This document shows, piece by piece, positions 1-7,588 of a stretch of 20,029 nucleotides of DNA. Under the pieces are notes generated by a model. That model was not told where the DNA came from and did no database searches. It saw nothing but the letters and a program-made list of their open reading frames with translations. The stretch is from Anaerobutyricum stercoris (GTDB lineage: Bacteria > Bacillota > Clostridia > Lachnospirales > Lachnospiraceae). Where the stretch lies: NCBI GenBank assembly GCA_019116455.1, contig DXBR01000093.1, positions 1 to 20,029 on the forward strand. The letters are read 5' to 3'. Position numbers and translations under genes: made by a program. Numbering within the stretch: position 1 is the first letter of the stretch; every line of letters begins with the position of its first letter.

Positions 1-266
1 TGAATGACGTAGGCCGCCTTCAGATTATACCCTTTCGTGATCTTCGCCTGTCCTGTCTCGCAGCCGTGAAGCGTCCGGCACTCCTGCAGCAGTCCCGGCC
101 CCGCCGCCCGGTGGATGGCGCCGTCCACGCCTCCTCCTCCCAGAAGGGAGCGGTTGGCCGCATTAACGATACAATCCACATCCAGCTTCGTGATGTCGCC
201 CTGGCAGATGGACAGCTTACTGCCCTGGCTCATTTCCAGCATTACTTTCATAGAATTTTCTTTCAT
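1..266 (-). CDS. Macro-domain protein (ADP-ribose hydrolase type), 5' part only
   Basis: Seen: the minus strand opens with ATG at 266 behind a GGGGGTG ribosome site 8 bases upstream, and runs off the left edge of the window after about 88 residues. The peptide contains QGDITKLDVDCIVNAANRS, then GGGGVDGAIHRAAG and CETGQAKITKGYNLKAAYVIH. Known: this is the hallmark of macro domains of the YmdB/MacroD type, where the NAAN and GGGGVDGAIH segments line the ADP-ribose pocket and the Asn and Asp take part in removing O-acetyl or protein-linked ADP-ribose. Inferred role: deacetylation of O-acetyl-ADP-ribose or removal of mono-ADP-ribose in the cytoplasm. A second in-frame ATG lies at 251 but has a poorer ribosome site. 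The C-terminal half, and so any fused domain, cannot be seen. Family confidence is high, exact substrate unknown. Confidence 0.9.
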   Translation of the reverse strand, partial: MKENSMKVMLEMSQGSKLSICQGDITKLDVDCIVNAANRSLLGGGGVDGAIHRAAGPGLLQECRTLHGCETGQAKITKGYNLKAAYVI

Positions 267-352
267 AACAACAACACCCCCATACGTTTTTTCATATTTT
301 TTTAAAAAACAAAAATAAAGATTTTCTTTTCTATATTTTTATGATATTATTA

Positions 353-380
353 TTGTTGAAAATATATTTTCTGTTATGTT
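353..380 (+). promoter_or_regulatory. Possible promoter for the small membrane protein gene
   Basis: TTGTTG (353-358), a 16-base spacer and TATGTT (375-380) lie about 40 bases upstream of the start at 423. The whole 267-422 interval is very AT-rich, as expected for a divergent promoter region serving the macro gene (minus) and the membrane protein (plus), so chance matches are likely. No equally good minus-strand pair was found. Confidence 0.3.
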
Positions 381-422
381 TTATTTCCAGAACGATACTT
401 ACCACGAAATGGAGGGATTATC

Positions 423-815
423 ATGAGTATCAACCGAGACAAATTATTAACGATAAGCTGTATCATTATGATCATCGGGCTTCTCTTTGTGGCTGCGGCC
501 TTCTTCCCGATTCTTGACTGGAGCAGGCATCCTGTATACCTGAACCTCAGAATGTATGTGGCATTCCCGGTTCTCTACTTTATCTGCGGAATAGCCTTTG
601 CCAACATGATTATCCGGTATTTCTCCCGGGTGAGGGAACGTCTGGCGCTGCTGTCCCGCGAGAAACGCTCCCGCGGGCTGGCTGTCGTTCTCATTCTGCT
701 GGTCATTCTGGAAGTCTGCGTATTTGCTTTCACCCCGGTGCGAATCTTTGTGGCAGTGCGTTTTCCGCTTCTCTATATGATACCGGGGATGGCTGTGTGC
801 GCGCTCAGTGAGTAA
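423..815 (+). CDS. Small integral membrane protein, function unknown
   Basis: A 130-residue protein starting at ATG 423 with GGAGG about 7 bases upstream. Seen: hydrophobic segments at about residues 10-30, 44-65, 86-106 and 108-126, with basic loops between them (for example RVRERLALLSREKRSRG at about 69-85), so about four membrane helices and little exposed domain. No catalytic motif is recognised and I cannot place it in a named family. It stands alone: the upstream neighbour is divergent and the downstream xylulokinase gene is convergent, ending 37 bases away. Codon use and GC resemble the neighbours. Reality as a gene is well supported by the ribosome site and the clean membrane topology; function is not known. 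Confidence 0.75.
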   Translation: MSINRDKLLTISCIIMIIGLLFVAAAFFPILDWSRHPVYLNLRMYVAFPVLYFICGIAFANMIIRYFSRVRERLALLSREKRSRGLAVVLILLVILEVCVFAFTPVRIFVAVRFPLLYMIPGMAVCALSE

Positions 816-825
816 ATTATTTATT

Positions 826-853
826 GAACACACGACTCCGACGTGTTATGTTC
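826..853. terminator. Weak hairpin between convergent genes
   Basis: GAACACACG (826-834) can pair with CGTGTTATGTTC (842-853) except for a 3-base bulge, giving a 9-bp stem with a 7-base loop. It lies at the junction of the convergent membrane-protein and xylulokinase genes and overlaps the xylulokinase stop codon. No good U-run follows on either strand (the minus side reads AATAAATAATTT), so it may be a weak terminator only. Confidence 0.3.
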
Positions 854-2336
854 ACTCTTCCATCACATCCCACAGCCGTTCATACAGCTTCCTATATTTC
901 TCGTATCCTTTCCGGTAGACGTCCGCGTTTCGCTGATCCGGGAGATATATCCGCTCGTCCATGGAGACAAATCTTCCGCAGGCTTCTTCCAGGGAAGGAA
1001 GGATGCCGGCGCCTACGGCTGCCAGCAGGCAGCTTCCGAGGCAGGCCTGTTCTTTTACCCGGCTTGCCCGGACGGGTTTGCCTAAGATGTCCGCCTGGAT
1101 CTGAAGCCACTGTGGGGAGGCTGTGGCTCCGCCGGAGGCGATGATTTCCGGGGCGTCGATGCCCAGTTCCTGTATGATACCGAGGCAGTCTTTCAGGCTG
1201 TAAGCCACGCCTTCCATGACCGCCCGGAGGAAATGTCCCCGTTCCTGCCCGAGGGTCATGCCGAAGAACACACCTTTGGCGTTCGGATTCATGTGGGGCG
1301 TCCGCTCTCCGGACAGGTACGGCAGATAAATGAGCCCTTCCGCTCCCGGGCGGACTGCCGATACCAGTGCGTTGACTTCCTCATAGCTGTCCACATGCAG
1401 CACTTTGTTCTTGGCCCAGTTTAAGGACATACCGCTGCACAGGGTGGCGCCAAAGATGGTGTAACCGCCGCGGACCGCATGACAGAAAGTGTTAGTGCGC
1501 AGTTTTTTATCAAAAGACGGCTTCTCCGAAAATGCGGAAATCTGGCCGCCGGTTCCGATGTTGCAGATAATCTGACCACTTTTGATGACGCCGTTTCCAA
1601 TGCTCTGGGCCGGCTGATCACCGCTGCCGTATATGACAGGAATCCCTGCCGGAAGACCTGTTTTCGCGGCGCAGGACGGACTGATGGTTCCGGCAATGTC
1701 CGCCGACTCTTTTACCCCCGGGAACAGCCGGGCAGGCAGGCCGAAGCGTTCCAGCGCATCCCAGGCCCAGTCCCGTTTTGCCGTGTCAAACATGGTCGTA
1801 GAAGAGGCGTCTACCACTTCCGCGCCGATCTCTCCCGTCATTTTATAGCGCAGATAATCCTTCGGGCTCAGCACATGAGCCGCACGGACAAAGACCTCCG
1901 GTTCATTTTCTTTCACCCACAGCAGTGACGGAAAGGCAAATCCGCTGCTGGCGCGGTTGCAGAATGTCCGTCCCATCTCTTCTTCCGGCAGGACAGTGCT
2001 GATCTGCTCCAGCTGCCTGCCCGCCCGCTGGTCAAGCCAGATGATGGCGGGACGCACCGGATATCCGTCATCCCCTGTCAGCACAAGACCATGCATCTGA
2101 CCGGAATATCCCACGGCGCAGACGGCCTCAAAGGCATCGCGGTACATTTCCCGCAGACAGCCAAGAACTTCCACAAGGGAATCCCACCACATTTCCGGAC
2201 TCTGTTCCGCCCAGCCAGGATAGAGAATATCCACACCGTAGTCTTTTGCCTTTACTCCGACCACTCCCCCGTCCACATCCAGCAGCATTGCTTTTACACT
2301 GGATGTGCCCAGATCGATTCCTAATATTGTTCTCAT
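852..2336 (-). CDS. xylB: Xylulokinase (FGGY carbohydrate kinase)
   Basis: 494 residues, the normal length for the family. Reaction: D-xylulose + ATP to D-xylulose 5-phosphate, feeding the pentose phosphate pathway from the cytoplasm. Seen: N-terminal ATPase fold with GIDLGTSSVKAML at residues 6-18, SGQMHGLV at 78-85 (the sugar-binding signature of xylulokinases), IIWLDQR at 98-104, GSGDQPAQSIGNG at 237-249 with Asp240 in the place of the catalytic base, NIGTGGQIS shortly after, YLPYLSGERTPH, and the C-terminal ASGGATASPQWLQIQADI. The start at 2336 has a strong GAGGAGGAGAG ribosome site that overlaps the stop of the upstream DUF89 gene (11 bases between genes), so the two are one operon. No xylose isomerase, transporter or regulator lies nearby, so another ketose substrate within the FGGY family is possible. 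Confidence 0.9.
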   Translation of the reverse strand: MRTILGIDLGTSSVKAMLLDVDGGVVGVKAKDYGVDILYPGWAEQSPEMWWDSLVEVLGCLREMYRDAFEAVCAVGYSGQMHGLVLTGDDGYPVRPAIIWLDQRAGRQLEQISTVLPEEEMGRTFCNRASSGFAFPSLLWVKENEPEVFVRAAHVLSPKDYLRYKMTGEIGAEVVDASSTTMFDTAKRDWAWDALERFGLPARLFPGVKESADIAGTISPSCAAKTGLPAGIPVIYGSGDQPAQSIGNGVIKSGQIICNIGTGGQISAFSEKPSFDKKLRTNTFCHAVRGGYTIFGATLCSGMSLNWAKNKVLHVDSYEEVNALVSAVRPGAEGLIYLPYLSGERTPHMNPNAKGVFFGMTLGQERGHFLRAVMEGVAYSLKDCLGIIQELGIDAPEIIASGGATASPQWLQIQADILGKPVRASRVKEQACLGSCLLAAVGAGILPSLEEACGRFVSMDERIYLPDQRNADVYRKGYEKYRKLYERLWDVMEE

Positions 2337-2347
2337 AACTCTCCTCC

Positions 2348-3259
2348 TCAGCTGTTCCTTGTATCACGCTCATGAACCAGCATCCCCGAAAATGGCTCGA
2401 CACCAAACATATCCGAGAAAATGTGACATTTACATAAAAACAGATAATAAATGTTTTTGCCGCAGCAGCGCAGCGTCTCAAAATTCGCCTGTCCCTTTGC
2501 CATCATCACATCTGCGGACTCCATCCGCGCCAATGCTTCTTCCGATAATTCCGGCAGCCAGGTACCTGCCACATCATTGCCGTTATCTACCACATAGGCG
2601 ATTTCTCCCAGCCCCACCTGCGCGGCGTCCATGCGGGTAACATCATTTAATGTTTCCGCTCCTCGGACTACGATAGACACAGAAATCTGTGGATACCGTT
2701 TTTTTATTTCCTCAATAAGAAGCTTATCAAGAACCACTTCCCCGCAGTTGTCCGTGAAAAATACAAAACGTTCCGCTTTACTCAAATCCTGCTGCAGACG
2801 AGAATATGTATCTTCATCCACCTTTTGCTCCTTTGCTGTCCCCAGAAGTTGATTCAGCTTTTTTTCGTCCACATTCTTCATAGCTCCAAAATCAATATAA
2901 TTGCCAATCATGGACAACTGCAGCGCCATTTTCAGCGGATCCTCCGCTTCGGCAATCTGCCGCCTGAATTCCTCCTCCTTCTCCATCATGATCTGATTGA
3001 AATGTATTTTGATTCTGATATAATTATCGGCCTCCCCGAACATTTCCCTGCGCACTTTATCAATATCCCTGACAATGACCGGTATCGCATCGGTTTTTGG
3101 CGCTTCAGCAATCAGAGCCATAACTCTCTGCATATAATCAATCTTAGCTTCTTCCGGGACATCCTCCGGATACTTTCTCAGATATTTGTCACAGGTGCAG
3201 GTAATGCACTCCGGGCGGAGACGGTGAATCTCCTGTATTTTTTTCGTTTCTTTTGTCAT
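2348..3259 (-). CDS. DUF89/ARMT1-like metal-dependent phosphatase
   Basis: 303 residues from ATG 3259, chosen because GAGGAG lies 7 bases upstream; an in-frame ATG at 3346 has no such site. Seen: an N-terminal RPECITCTCDKYL with paired cysteines, then the family core: FFTDNCGEVVLDKLL, RGAETLNDVTRMDA, GLGEI..VVDNGNDVAGTW, and ADVMMAKGQANFETL, followed by FLCKC and a short GVEPFSGMLVHE tail. Known: DUF89 proteins (AF1104 and ARMT1 relatives, yeast YMR027W) are Mn/Ni/Co-dependent phosphatases proposed to remove sugar phosphates or damaged phosphometabolites. The conserved Asp and Asn of FTDNCGE and the Lys-Gly-Gln-Asn stretch belong to the metal and phosphate site. It is the first gene of an operon with xylulokinase, which suggests it hydrolyses a phosphorylated side product or excess product of that kinase (inference). 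Family assignment is secure, substrate is not. Confidence 0.88.
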   Translation of the reverse strand: MTKETKKIQEIHRLRPECITCTCDKYLRKYPEDVPEEAKIDYMQRVMALIAEAPKTDAIPVIVRDIDKVRREMFGEADNYIRIKIHFNQIMMEKEEEFRRQIAEAEDPLKMALQLSMIGNYIDFGAMKNVDEKKLNQLLGTAKEQKVDEDTYSRLQQDLSKAERFVFFTDNCGEVVLDKLLIEEIKKRYPQISVSIVVRGAETLNDVTRMDAAQVGLGEIAYVVDNGNDVAGTWLPELSEEALARMESADVMMAKGQANFETLRCCGKNIYYLFLCKCHIFSDMFGVEPFSGMLVHERDTRNS

Positions 3260-3373
3260 ATTTTTTCTCCTCGCAACATATGTTTTTGGTAGGCTGACTA
3301 TACACAGAAACTTATCATAATGACAAATTCTGACACAGAAAATCATCAGCTTTTATACATTTTTTATAAATCA

Positions 3374-3402
3374 ACTATACTATTCTTCTTATATGAATGC
3401 AA
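3374..3402 (-). promoter_or_regulatory. Candidate promoter of the DUF89-xylB operon
   Basis: On the minus strand TTGCAT (3397-3402) and TATAGT (3374-3379) are separated by 17 bases. The start of transcription would fall near 3367, leaving about 108 bases of untranslated leader before ATG 3259. The -10 matches 5 of 6, the -35 only 3 of 6. I saw no catabolite (cre-like) operator. The 303-base interval 3260-3562 holds this promoter, the divergent one below, and nothing else that I can recognise. Confidence 0.45.
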
Positions 3403-3447
3403 CAAATATACTGATATTTTCAGTAAAACATCATAACACTGCCTGCC

Positions 3448-3476
3448 TTGATTTTCCTATCATAACAATATATTAT
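3448..3476 (+). promoter_or_regulatory. Promoter of the flavodoxin-like gene
   Basis: TTGATT (3448-3453), a spacer of exactly 17 bases and TATTAT (3471-3476) give a good sigma-A type promoter. Transcription would start near 3483, so the leader is about 80 bases. A GGAGG at 3480-3484 would sit at the extreme 5' end of this mRNA and is probably not used for translation. Confidence 0.55.
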
Positions 3477-3562
3477 ATAGGAGGAAATGGGTCTGACGCG
3501 ACAATATTTTGACTATAATTTTACAAAATGCCGTTTTTATAAACGGCGGAATGGAGAATTTC

Positions 3563-4108
3563 ATGAAAAGAATTGTTGTAATTTACGAATCCAGATACGG
3601 CTCAACAAGAAGATATGCAGAATGGATCGCGGAAGCGCTGTCCTGCTCCTTTTATGAGAAAGATATTTTCAAGCCGGAAGATTTCACCAACTACGATGTG
3701 GTCATTTACGGCGGCGGCCTTTACGCCGGAGGAGTCAGCGGTATCAAGCTGCTCACCAAAAACTGGGAGCTGCTCCGCGACCGGGAGGTGATTCTTTTTA
3801 CCTGCGGTCTGGCTGATCCGGAAGATCCGGACAATACCGCTCATATCAGAAAATCTTTGTCCAAAGTTCTTTCCCCGGAAATGTTTGAACACCTTCATCT
3901 GTTTCATCTTCGCGGCGGCATCGACTATGACAAACTGAGCTTTGTACATAAGTCCATGATGGCTATGCTGCGCAAGTCTCTCGCCAGAAAGGACAGGGAA
4001 TCTCTTCGGGAGGAAGACCGGCAGCTGCTGGATACTTACGGCTCCTGCGTTGATTTCACCAGCAAGGAAAGTATCCAGCCAATCGTGCAGTGCGCTCTGT
4101 CAGTGTGA
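3563..4108 (+). CDS. Flavodoxin-domain protein
   Basis: 181 residues from ATG 3563, which has GGAGA 6 bases upstream; in-frame ATGs at 3509 and 3551 are poorer. Seen: MKRIVVIYESRYGSTRRYAEWI, a flavodoxin-type first strand followed by the phosphate loop (ESRYGSTRRYA) that would hold the FMN phosphate, then YDVVIYGGGLYAGGVSG and VILFTCGLADPED, which match the second and third flavin-contacting loops. Known: single-domain proteins of this layout (about 170-200 residues) belong to the flavodoxin_5/HemG-like branch and carry electrons or reduce quinones. The C-terminal half (RGGIDYDKLSFVHKSMMAMLRKSLARK) is typical of clostridial members. It is monocistronic, with its own promoter and a convergent downstream neighbour. 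Redox partner and substrate are unknown; a true protoporphyrinogen oxidase role is not claimed. Confidence 0.8.
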   Translation: MKRIVVIYESRYGSTRRYAEWIAEALSCSFYEKDIFKPEDFTNYDVVIYGGGLYAGGVSGIKLLTKNWELLRDREVILFTCGLADPEDPDNTAHIRKSLSKVLSPEMFEHLHLFHLRGGIDYDKLSFVHKSMMAMLRKSLARKDRESLREEDRQLLDTYGSCVDFTSKESIQPIVQCALSV

Positions 4109-4183
4109 GAGCCGCACAGTGCTGCCTGGCAAAAATAACTATCTGCATACTGCGCCCTGACAAATATAGTTGCCTTATCATCA

Positions 4184-4246
4184 GCCTTATGCTCTGAGCA
4201 TTTTCAGCCTGTACATTTTCAGCGCCTTATGCTCCGAGCATTTTCA
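4184..4246. repeat. 23-bp direct repeat duplicating the 3' end of the permease gene
   Basis: The 23 bases at 4184-4206 and 4224-4246 are 22/23 identical and start 40 bases apart. Each contains the palindrome TGCTC-N-GAGCA. The right copy is the last six codons plus the stop of the TauE/SafE gene; the left copy is non-coding. The adjoining 4120-4175 stretch also has two degenerate copies of a GCCTGGCAAAAATA-like sequence. No terminator with a U-run is seen in 4109-4226. Confidence 0.75.
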
Positions 4247-5042
4247 TAACTAAATGAAATGTGCTCACCACATTTTCCCATTCGGCAACAATCATAATGG
4301 TTCCCAGAATCAGCAGTACCACGCCCGTAATCCTGTGCGCCCGCTCCGCGGAGATTCTGTTGGCAATGGAGGAGGATACAGCTGAACAGATAAATGTGAC
4401 GATGGTGCAGATGATCATCGGGATAATGTATCCTGTCACGTCTCCGAAGGCAAAATGGGATACGGCGCCGATAAATGCAGTGAAGGTCATCACAAAGACG
4501 CTGGTTCCCACCGCCATTTTCAGCTCATAGCCAAGAATCACATTGAGGACAAAAAGCATCATGAGGCCGCCGCCAAGACCGACAAATCCGCAGTACAGTC
4601 CGATGTAAGCGCCCACCAGCAGAGAAAGTATCTTACCCCTCTGCCCTTCCCGCAGGAAGCTGCGCCGGCTGTCGCTGCCGCCCGGCTGCAGTACGAATTT
4701 TGCCCCCATGAAGAGGGTCATGACCACAGAAAACAACCTCATCTCGGTGTCCGGCATATACTGGGAGAGATAGCTGCCGATGATGACCATGACCAGAACA
4801 GCCGCCAGCATGAATCTGCCGTTTTTCAAATCCACATAGCCGTGTTTTTTGTAGGTTCTCGCCGCAATGGCGGCGGCCGGCACGTCTGCCATCAGTCCGA
4901 TGCCCACGGCCTCGTACCAAGGGCAGCCAAGAAATGCAATGAGCATGGACGAGAGCACAGTCGCTGCGGACATTCCCACGAAGCCGACCCCGACTCCCGA
5001 CGCCAGCCCCGCCGCAATGCATACTATACACATTTTTATCAT
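4227..5042 (-). CDS. TauE/SafE-family membrane permease
   Basis: 271 residues, typical length for the family. Seen: eight or so hydrophobic segments arranged in two halves around a polar middle (SDSRRSFLREGQRGK, about 122-136). The second half carries the family signature GLGGGLMMLFVLNVILGYELKMAVGTS; the first half has the related GVGVGFVGMSAATVLSSMLIAFLG followed by EAVGIGLM. Known: TauE/SafE proteins are putative exporters or importers of small anions such as sulfite, sulfoacetate or sulfolactate. No sulfur-metabolism gene lies next to it, so the substrate is open. The start at 5042 has AAGGA about 9 bases upstream and its own promoter, with a perfect TATAAT, in the gap before it. The 3' end is duplicated just downstream (see repeat). 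Confidence 0.85.
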   Translation of the reverse strand: MIKMCIVCIAAGLASGVGVGFVGMSAATVLSSMLIAFLGCPWYEAVGIGLMADVPAAAIAARTYKKHGYVDLKNGRFMLAAVLVMVIIGSYLSQYMPDTEMRLFSVVMTLFMGAKFVLQPGGSDSRRSFLREGQRGKILSLLVGAYIGLYCGFVGLGGGLMMLFVLNVILGYELKMAVGTSVFVMTFTAFIGAVSHFAFGDVTGYIIPMIICTIVTFICSAVSSSIANRISAERAHRITGVVLLILGTIMIVAEWENVVSTFHLVMKMLGA

Positions 5043-5097
5043 TGGTATCCGTCCTTCTTTTTATACTTATATCGTACAACCTCATTTTTCTTTCTGT

Positions 5098-5125
5098 ATT
5101 ATACCATTTCTTATTCTGTGTACAA
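5098..5125 (-). promoter_or_regulatory. Promoter of the TauE/SafE gene
   Basis: Minus strand: TTGTAC (5120-5125), 16-base spacer, perfect TATAAT (5098-5103). Transcription would start near 5091 and give a leader of about 50 bases. It lies just after the upstream membrane-protein gene ends at 5130, so the permease is transcribed separately from the two-component block. Confidence 0.55.
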
Positions 5126-5129
5126 GATA

Positions 5130-5705
5130 TCATTTCCCGTTAAGCAATTTATTCCCCTTCTCACAGATCTTGTAAATTTCATCGTATTTTTCTTCGATGA
5201 GCGGACTGATTCTGGCGGTCTGTTTTCTCACATCTCTTTTATAGAAGAAATACGGGAAAATCCATCCCAGGAATCCGGGAATCGCCAGAATAATACACAG
5301 GAGAATCTGCGGCGGCTCCGCCGTCACTGCAAATGTGGAACCTGCCATGAAGGCGGTTCCCACAATCCCCATGGTGATTGCCCGAATGGTCGGGAACGAT
5401 GTTTTCTCCTTTTCCAGATGCTCGATTTCGGTCACATAAGCCTCGAAGTTTCTCTGGAGTCTGGTAAGTTCCGTTTTATTGATAATCCGGCGGTCTCTTT
5501 TGAGCCGGATCGTAATTTTTCCATACTGAGATGCGCCCCGTTTCCGTAGGCTCGTGTCCAAGTTGGTCGGCATCACATTTTCGTCCGCCTCCCAGCCGAA
5601 GTTGGCGTAGCCGTCCATGAGGAAGGAAGCCTGCCCGATATCGACGGTCACTTCTTTATACTCATAGGACATAAATTCTTTATATTTTCTCGTTTCTCTT
5701 TCCAC
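5130..5705 (-). CDS. Two-helix membrane protein of unknown function (GTG start)
   Basis: 191 residues if translated from GTG 5705. This start is chosen because a perfect AGGAGG (5713-5718) lies 7 bases upstream; the in-frame ATG at 5744 would put the ribosome site inside the gene, and the ATG overlapping this GTG is in another frame. Seen: a soluble N-terminal part of about 100 residues with YGKITIRLKRDRRI and a charged helical stretch (TELTRLQRNFEAYVTEIEHLEKEK) that could form a coiled coil, then two membrane segments (ITMGIVGTAFMAGSTFAV and LLCIILAIPGFLGWIFPYFF), then a charged tail (KRDVRKQTARISPLIEEKYDEIYKICEKGNKLL). No named family is recognised. It follows the histidine kinase gene in the same direction after 93 bases with no clear terminator, so co-transcription is possible. 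Confidence 0.75.
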   Translation of the reverse strand: MERETRKYKEFMSYEYKEVTVDIGQASFLMDGYANFGWEADENVMPTNLDTSLRKRGASQYGKITIRLKRDRRIINKTELTRLQRNFEAYVTEIEHLEKEKTSFPTIRAITMGIVGTAFMAGSTFAVTAEPPQILLCIILAIPGFLGWIFPYFFYKRDVRKQTARISPLIEEKYDEIYKICEKGNKLLNGK

Positions 5706-5798
5706 ATTCACACCTCCTGTTTTTTGACAACCTTTCAGTAACATCCCTGTTCCGATCTGTTACCCAGGGCCATTCCTCTGAAACCTTCCGCAGAGACA

Positions 5799-6959
5799 CT
5801 ACCTGCCCCGGCCCGTTTTGTCCGCCGCAGGCAGACGCACCATAAATGTACTTCCTTTTCCTTCTTCGCTGTCCACGGTGATCTCTCCGCCCATGAGTAC
5901 CAGAATCCGTTTCACCAGCGCCAGGCCCAGGCCGTTTCCTTCCCCGGAGTGGGAAGTATCGCCCTGATAGAATTTATCAAAAATGTGCCGGATGCTTTCC
6001 CGGCTCATGCCGCAGCCGGTGTCCTCCACCGACACTTCCACATATTCTCCTGTCTTTGTCTGGCGGATGGTCACCTGACCGCCCGGCTCTGTAAATTTGA
6101 TGGCGTTGGATATGAGATTGTTCCACACCAGCTCCAGAAGACTTCTGTCTGCCCGCACAAAGGCGCGTCCTTCCATGTCCGCCTCCAGTTCCAGCTCCTT
6201 TTCATCCCAAAGGCTCTCAAAGTTCAGGATGCATTCTTCCAGCTGTCCGCACAGGTCGTACTGCTCCATCTCCGCATCTATGGTCTGATTTTCCAGTTTA
6301 TTGAGCTTTAATATATTGCTGATCAGATTGGAAAGACGGTTAGCCGCTTCCTCAATCCCTCTGGCAAATTCCATTTTTTCTTCTTCTGTTCCTTTTCCGG
6401 TCTGCAGAAGTTCGGCAAAGTTTTTGATAATGGCGATGGGCGTTTTCATTTCGTGGGAAACGTTGGACACAAAATCCGTTTTCAGCGTTTCCACGCTGCC
6501 AAGCTCCTCCACCATCTTGTTGAAATCCATAATCATCACATCCAGATAATCCAGATTATTGGCTGTATGAGTTGTCGGCACATACACGGAGAAATCTCCC
6601 TCCGCCACCTGTTTTGTGGCTTCCGCCAGGCGATGAAGCGGCTCCTCGTAGGTGTTTTTCATTTTCTTTCTTGTAAAAAGCGTCAGTCCCACAGCGATAG
6701 CCGCCCAGTATATCATGGGAACAATGGTCTGAACCAGTTCGTTCCATCCCCTTTCATTCATCATCACAATCAGTCCCACATGGATTCCGGACATGAGAAA
6801 CAAGACCCCAAGAAAGATTCCGAAAAGGGAGACCGGAAAGAGGCTGTCTTTTATGACTCTCTCGTTTTTACTTCCGTTGACCGCTGACTCCGCCGGGCGT
6901 TTCCTCATCAGCGCCCTTTCCTGCCCTTCGTTCCGCCCGGCATTCTTCTCCGCCATCAT
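5799..6959 (-). CDS. Sensor histidine kinase
   Basis: 386 residues. Seen in order: a polar N-terminal tail, two membrane helices (about 41-67 and 76-95) with only a short extracytoplasmic loop, a HAMP-like segment with EPLHRLAEATKQVAEGDFSVYVP (106-128), the dimerisation helix with FVSNVSHEMKTPIA (phospho-accepting His169), and an ATPase domain with N-box NNLISNAIKF (280-289), G1 VEDTGCGM (311-318), FDKFYQG (327-333) and G2 GNGLGLALVKRI (341-352). All catalytic boxes are intact. The ATG at 6959 overlaps the response regulator stop as ATGA, so translation is coupled. The short loop suggests intramembrane sensing or sensing through a partner, perhaps one of the small membrane proteins encoded beside it (inference). 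It resembles kinases linked to envelope stress, but I do not assign a named ortholog. Confidence 0.92.
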   Translation of the reverse strand: MMAEKNAGRNEGQERALMRKRPAESAVNGSKNERVIKDSLFPVSLFGIFLGVLFLMSGIHVGLIVMMNERGWNELVQTIVPMIYWAAIAVGLTLFTRKKMKNTYEEPLHRLAEATKQVAEGDFSVYVPTTHTANNLDYLDVMIMDFNKMVEELGSVETLKTDFVSNVSHEMKTPIAIIKNFAELLQTGKGTEEEKMEFARGIEEAANRLSNLISNILKLNKLENQTIDAEMEQYDLCGQLEECILNFESLWDEKELELEADMEGRAFVRADRSLLELVWNNLISNAIKFTEPGGQVTIRQTKTGEYVEVSVEDTGCGMSRESIRHIFDKFYQGDTSHSGEGNGLGLALVKRILVLMGGEITVDSEEGKGSTFMVRLPAADKTGRGR

Positions 6960-7573
6960 TGCAGCACCGCCTTATAGCCCACGCCCCGGACTGTGACGAG
7001 TTTAAATCCGTCACAATCGGATAATTTATTGCGCAGCTTAGTCATATAGACGTCCACCGCCCGGAGGCTGGTGTCGCTGTCCACATCCCAGAATTCGTCC
7101 ATGAGCTGCGCCCTGGAAAATGTTTTCTTCGGATAGGAGAGCAGCTTGTAAATGATGTTGAATTCCCGGGTGGTCAGACTGATCTCCTCTCCGTCCACCT
7201 CCGCGCTCATGGCGTCGGCGTCCAGTTCCAGGTTGCCGATGGTAATCTTTCTTTCCATCTCAATGTTTGCCCGCCGCAGCAGCGCGCGGACCCGAAGCAC
7301 CAGCTCGTCAAGCTCCACCGGTTTTACCATGTAGTCGTCAATTCCCAGCCGGAATCCCTTCTGCTTGGACGGCAGATCATCCTTGGCGGACATGAAAAGA
7401 ATCGGAATTCTTTTATTGACCTTCCGCACGGTCTGCGCAAATTCAAATCCATCGATCTCCGGCATCATAATATCTGAAATAATCAGATCATAAATCTGGT
7501 TATACATTTCATCATAGGCGTCCCGGGCTTCTACCGTTGTTTTCTTCCAATGGCCGTCCGTCTTTCCGGACAT
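6956..7573 (-). CDS. OmpR-family response regulator with N-terminally truncated receiver
   Basis: 205 residues. Seen: the receiver retains LIISDIMMPEIDGFEF with phospho-acceptor Asp34, ILFMSAKDD (Ser62) and DDYMVKPVEL (Lys84); the C-terminal winged helix shows LTTREFNIIYKLLSYPKKTFSRAQLMDEFW and RAVDVYMTKLRNKLSD..KLVTVRGVGYKA. In intact family members the acceptor Asp is near residue 53; here it is at 34, and the first strand with its hydrophobic run and acidic pair (xILVVDDD) is absent. An in-frame TGA lies 9 bases upstream of the ATG, and no other frame upstream encodes the missing part, since only 15 bases separate it from the previous gene. The ribosome site (AGGA) is poor. The product may be unable to bind Mg normally, or act as a phosphorylation-independent regulator. 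The DNA-binding half is intact. Confidence 0.85.
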   Translation of the reverse strand: MSGKTDGHWKKTTVEARDAYDEMYNQIYDLIISDIMMPEIDGFEFAQTVRKVNKRIPILFMSAKDDLPSKQKGFRLGIDDYMVKPVELDELVLRVRALLRRANIEMERKITIGNLELDADAMSAEVDGEEISLTTREFNIIYKLLSYPKKTFSRAQLMDEFWDVDSDTSLRAVDVYMTKLRNKLSDCDGFKLVTVRGVGYKAVLQ

Positions 7574-7588
7574 TTCCTGTCATACGGC

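Noticed and set aside
1479..1928. A 149-codon plus-strand frame inside xylB
   Set aside because: Antisense shadow of a well-supported kinase gene; low-quality composition and no start signals.
3487..3660. Leader ORF starting at ATG 3487 after GGAGGAA
   Set aside because: The ribosome site is only about two bases from the ATG and at the extreme 5' end of the predicted transcript; the peptide runs out of frame into the flavodoxin gene and resembles nothing.
4455..5549. A 364-codon open frame on the plus strand
   Set aside because: It is antisense to the TauE/SafE and two-helix membrane genes, rich in His, Arg and Asp from reversed codons, and has no ribosome site or family resemblance.
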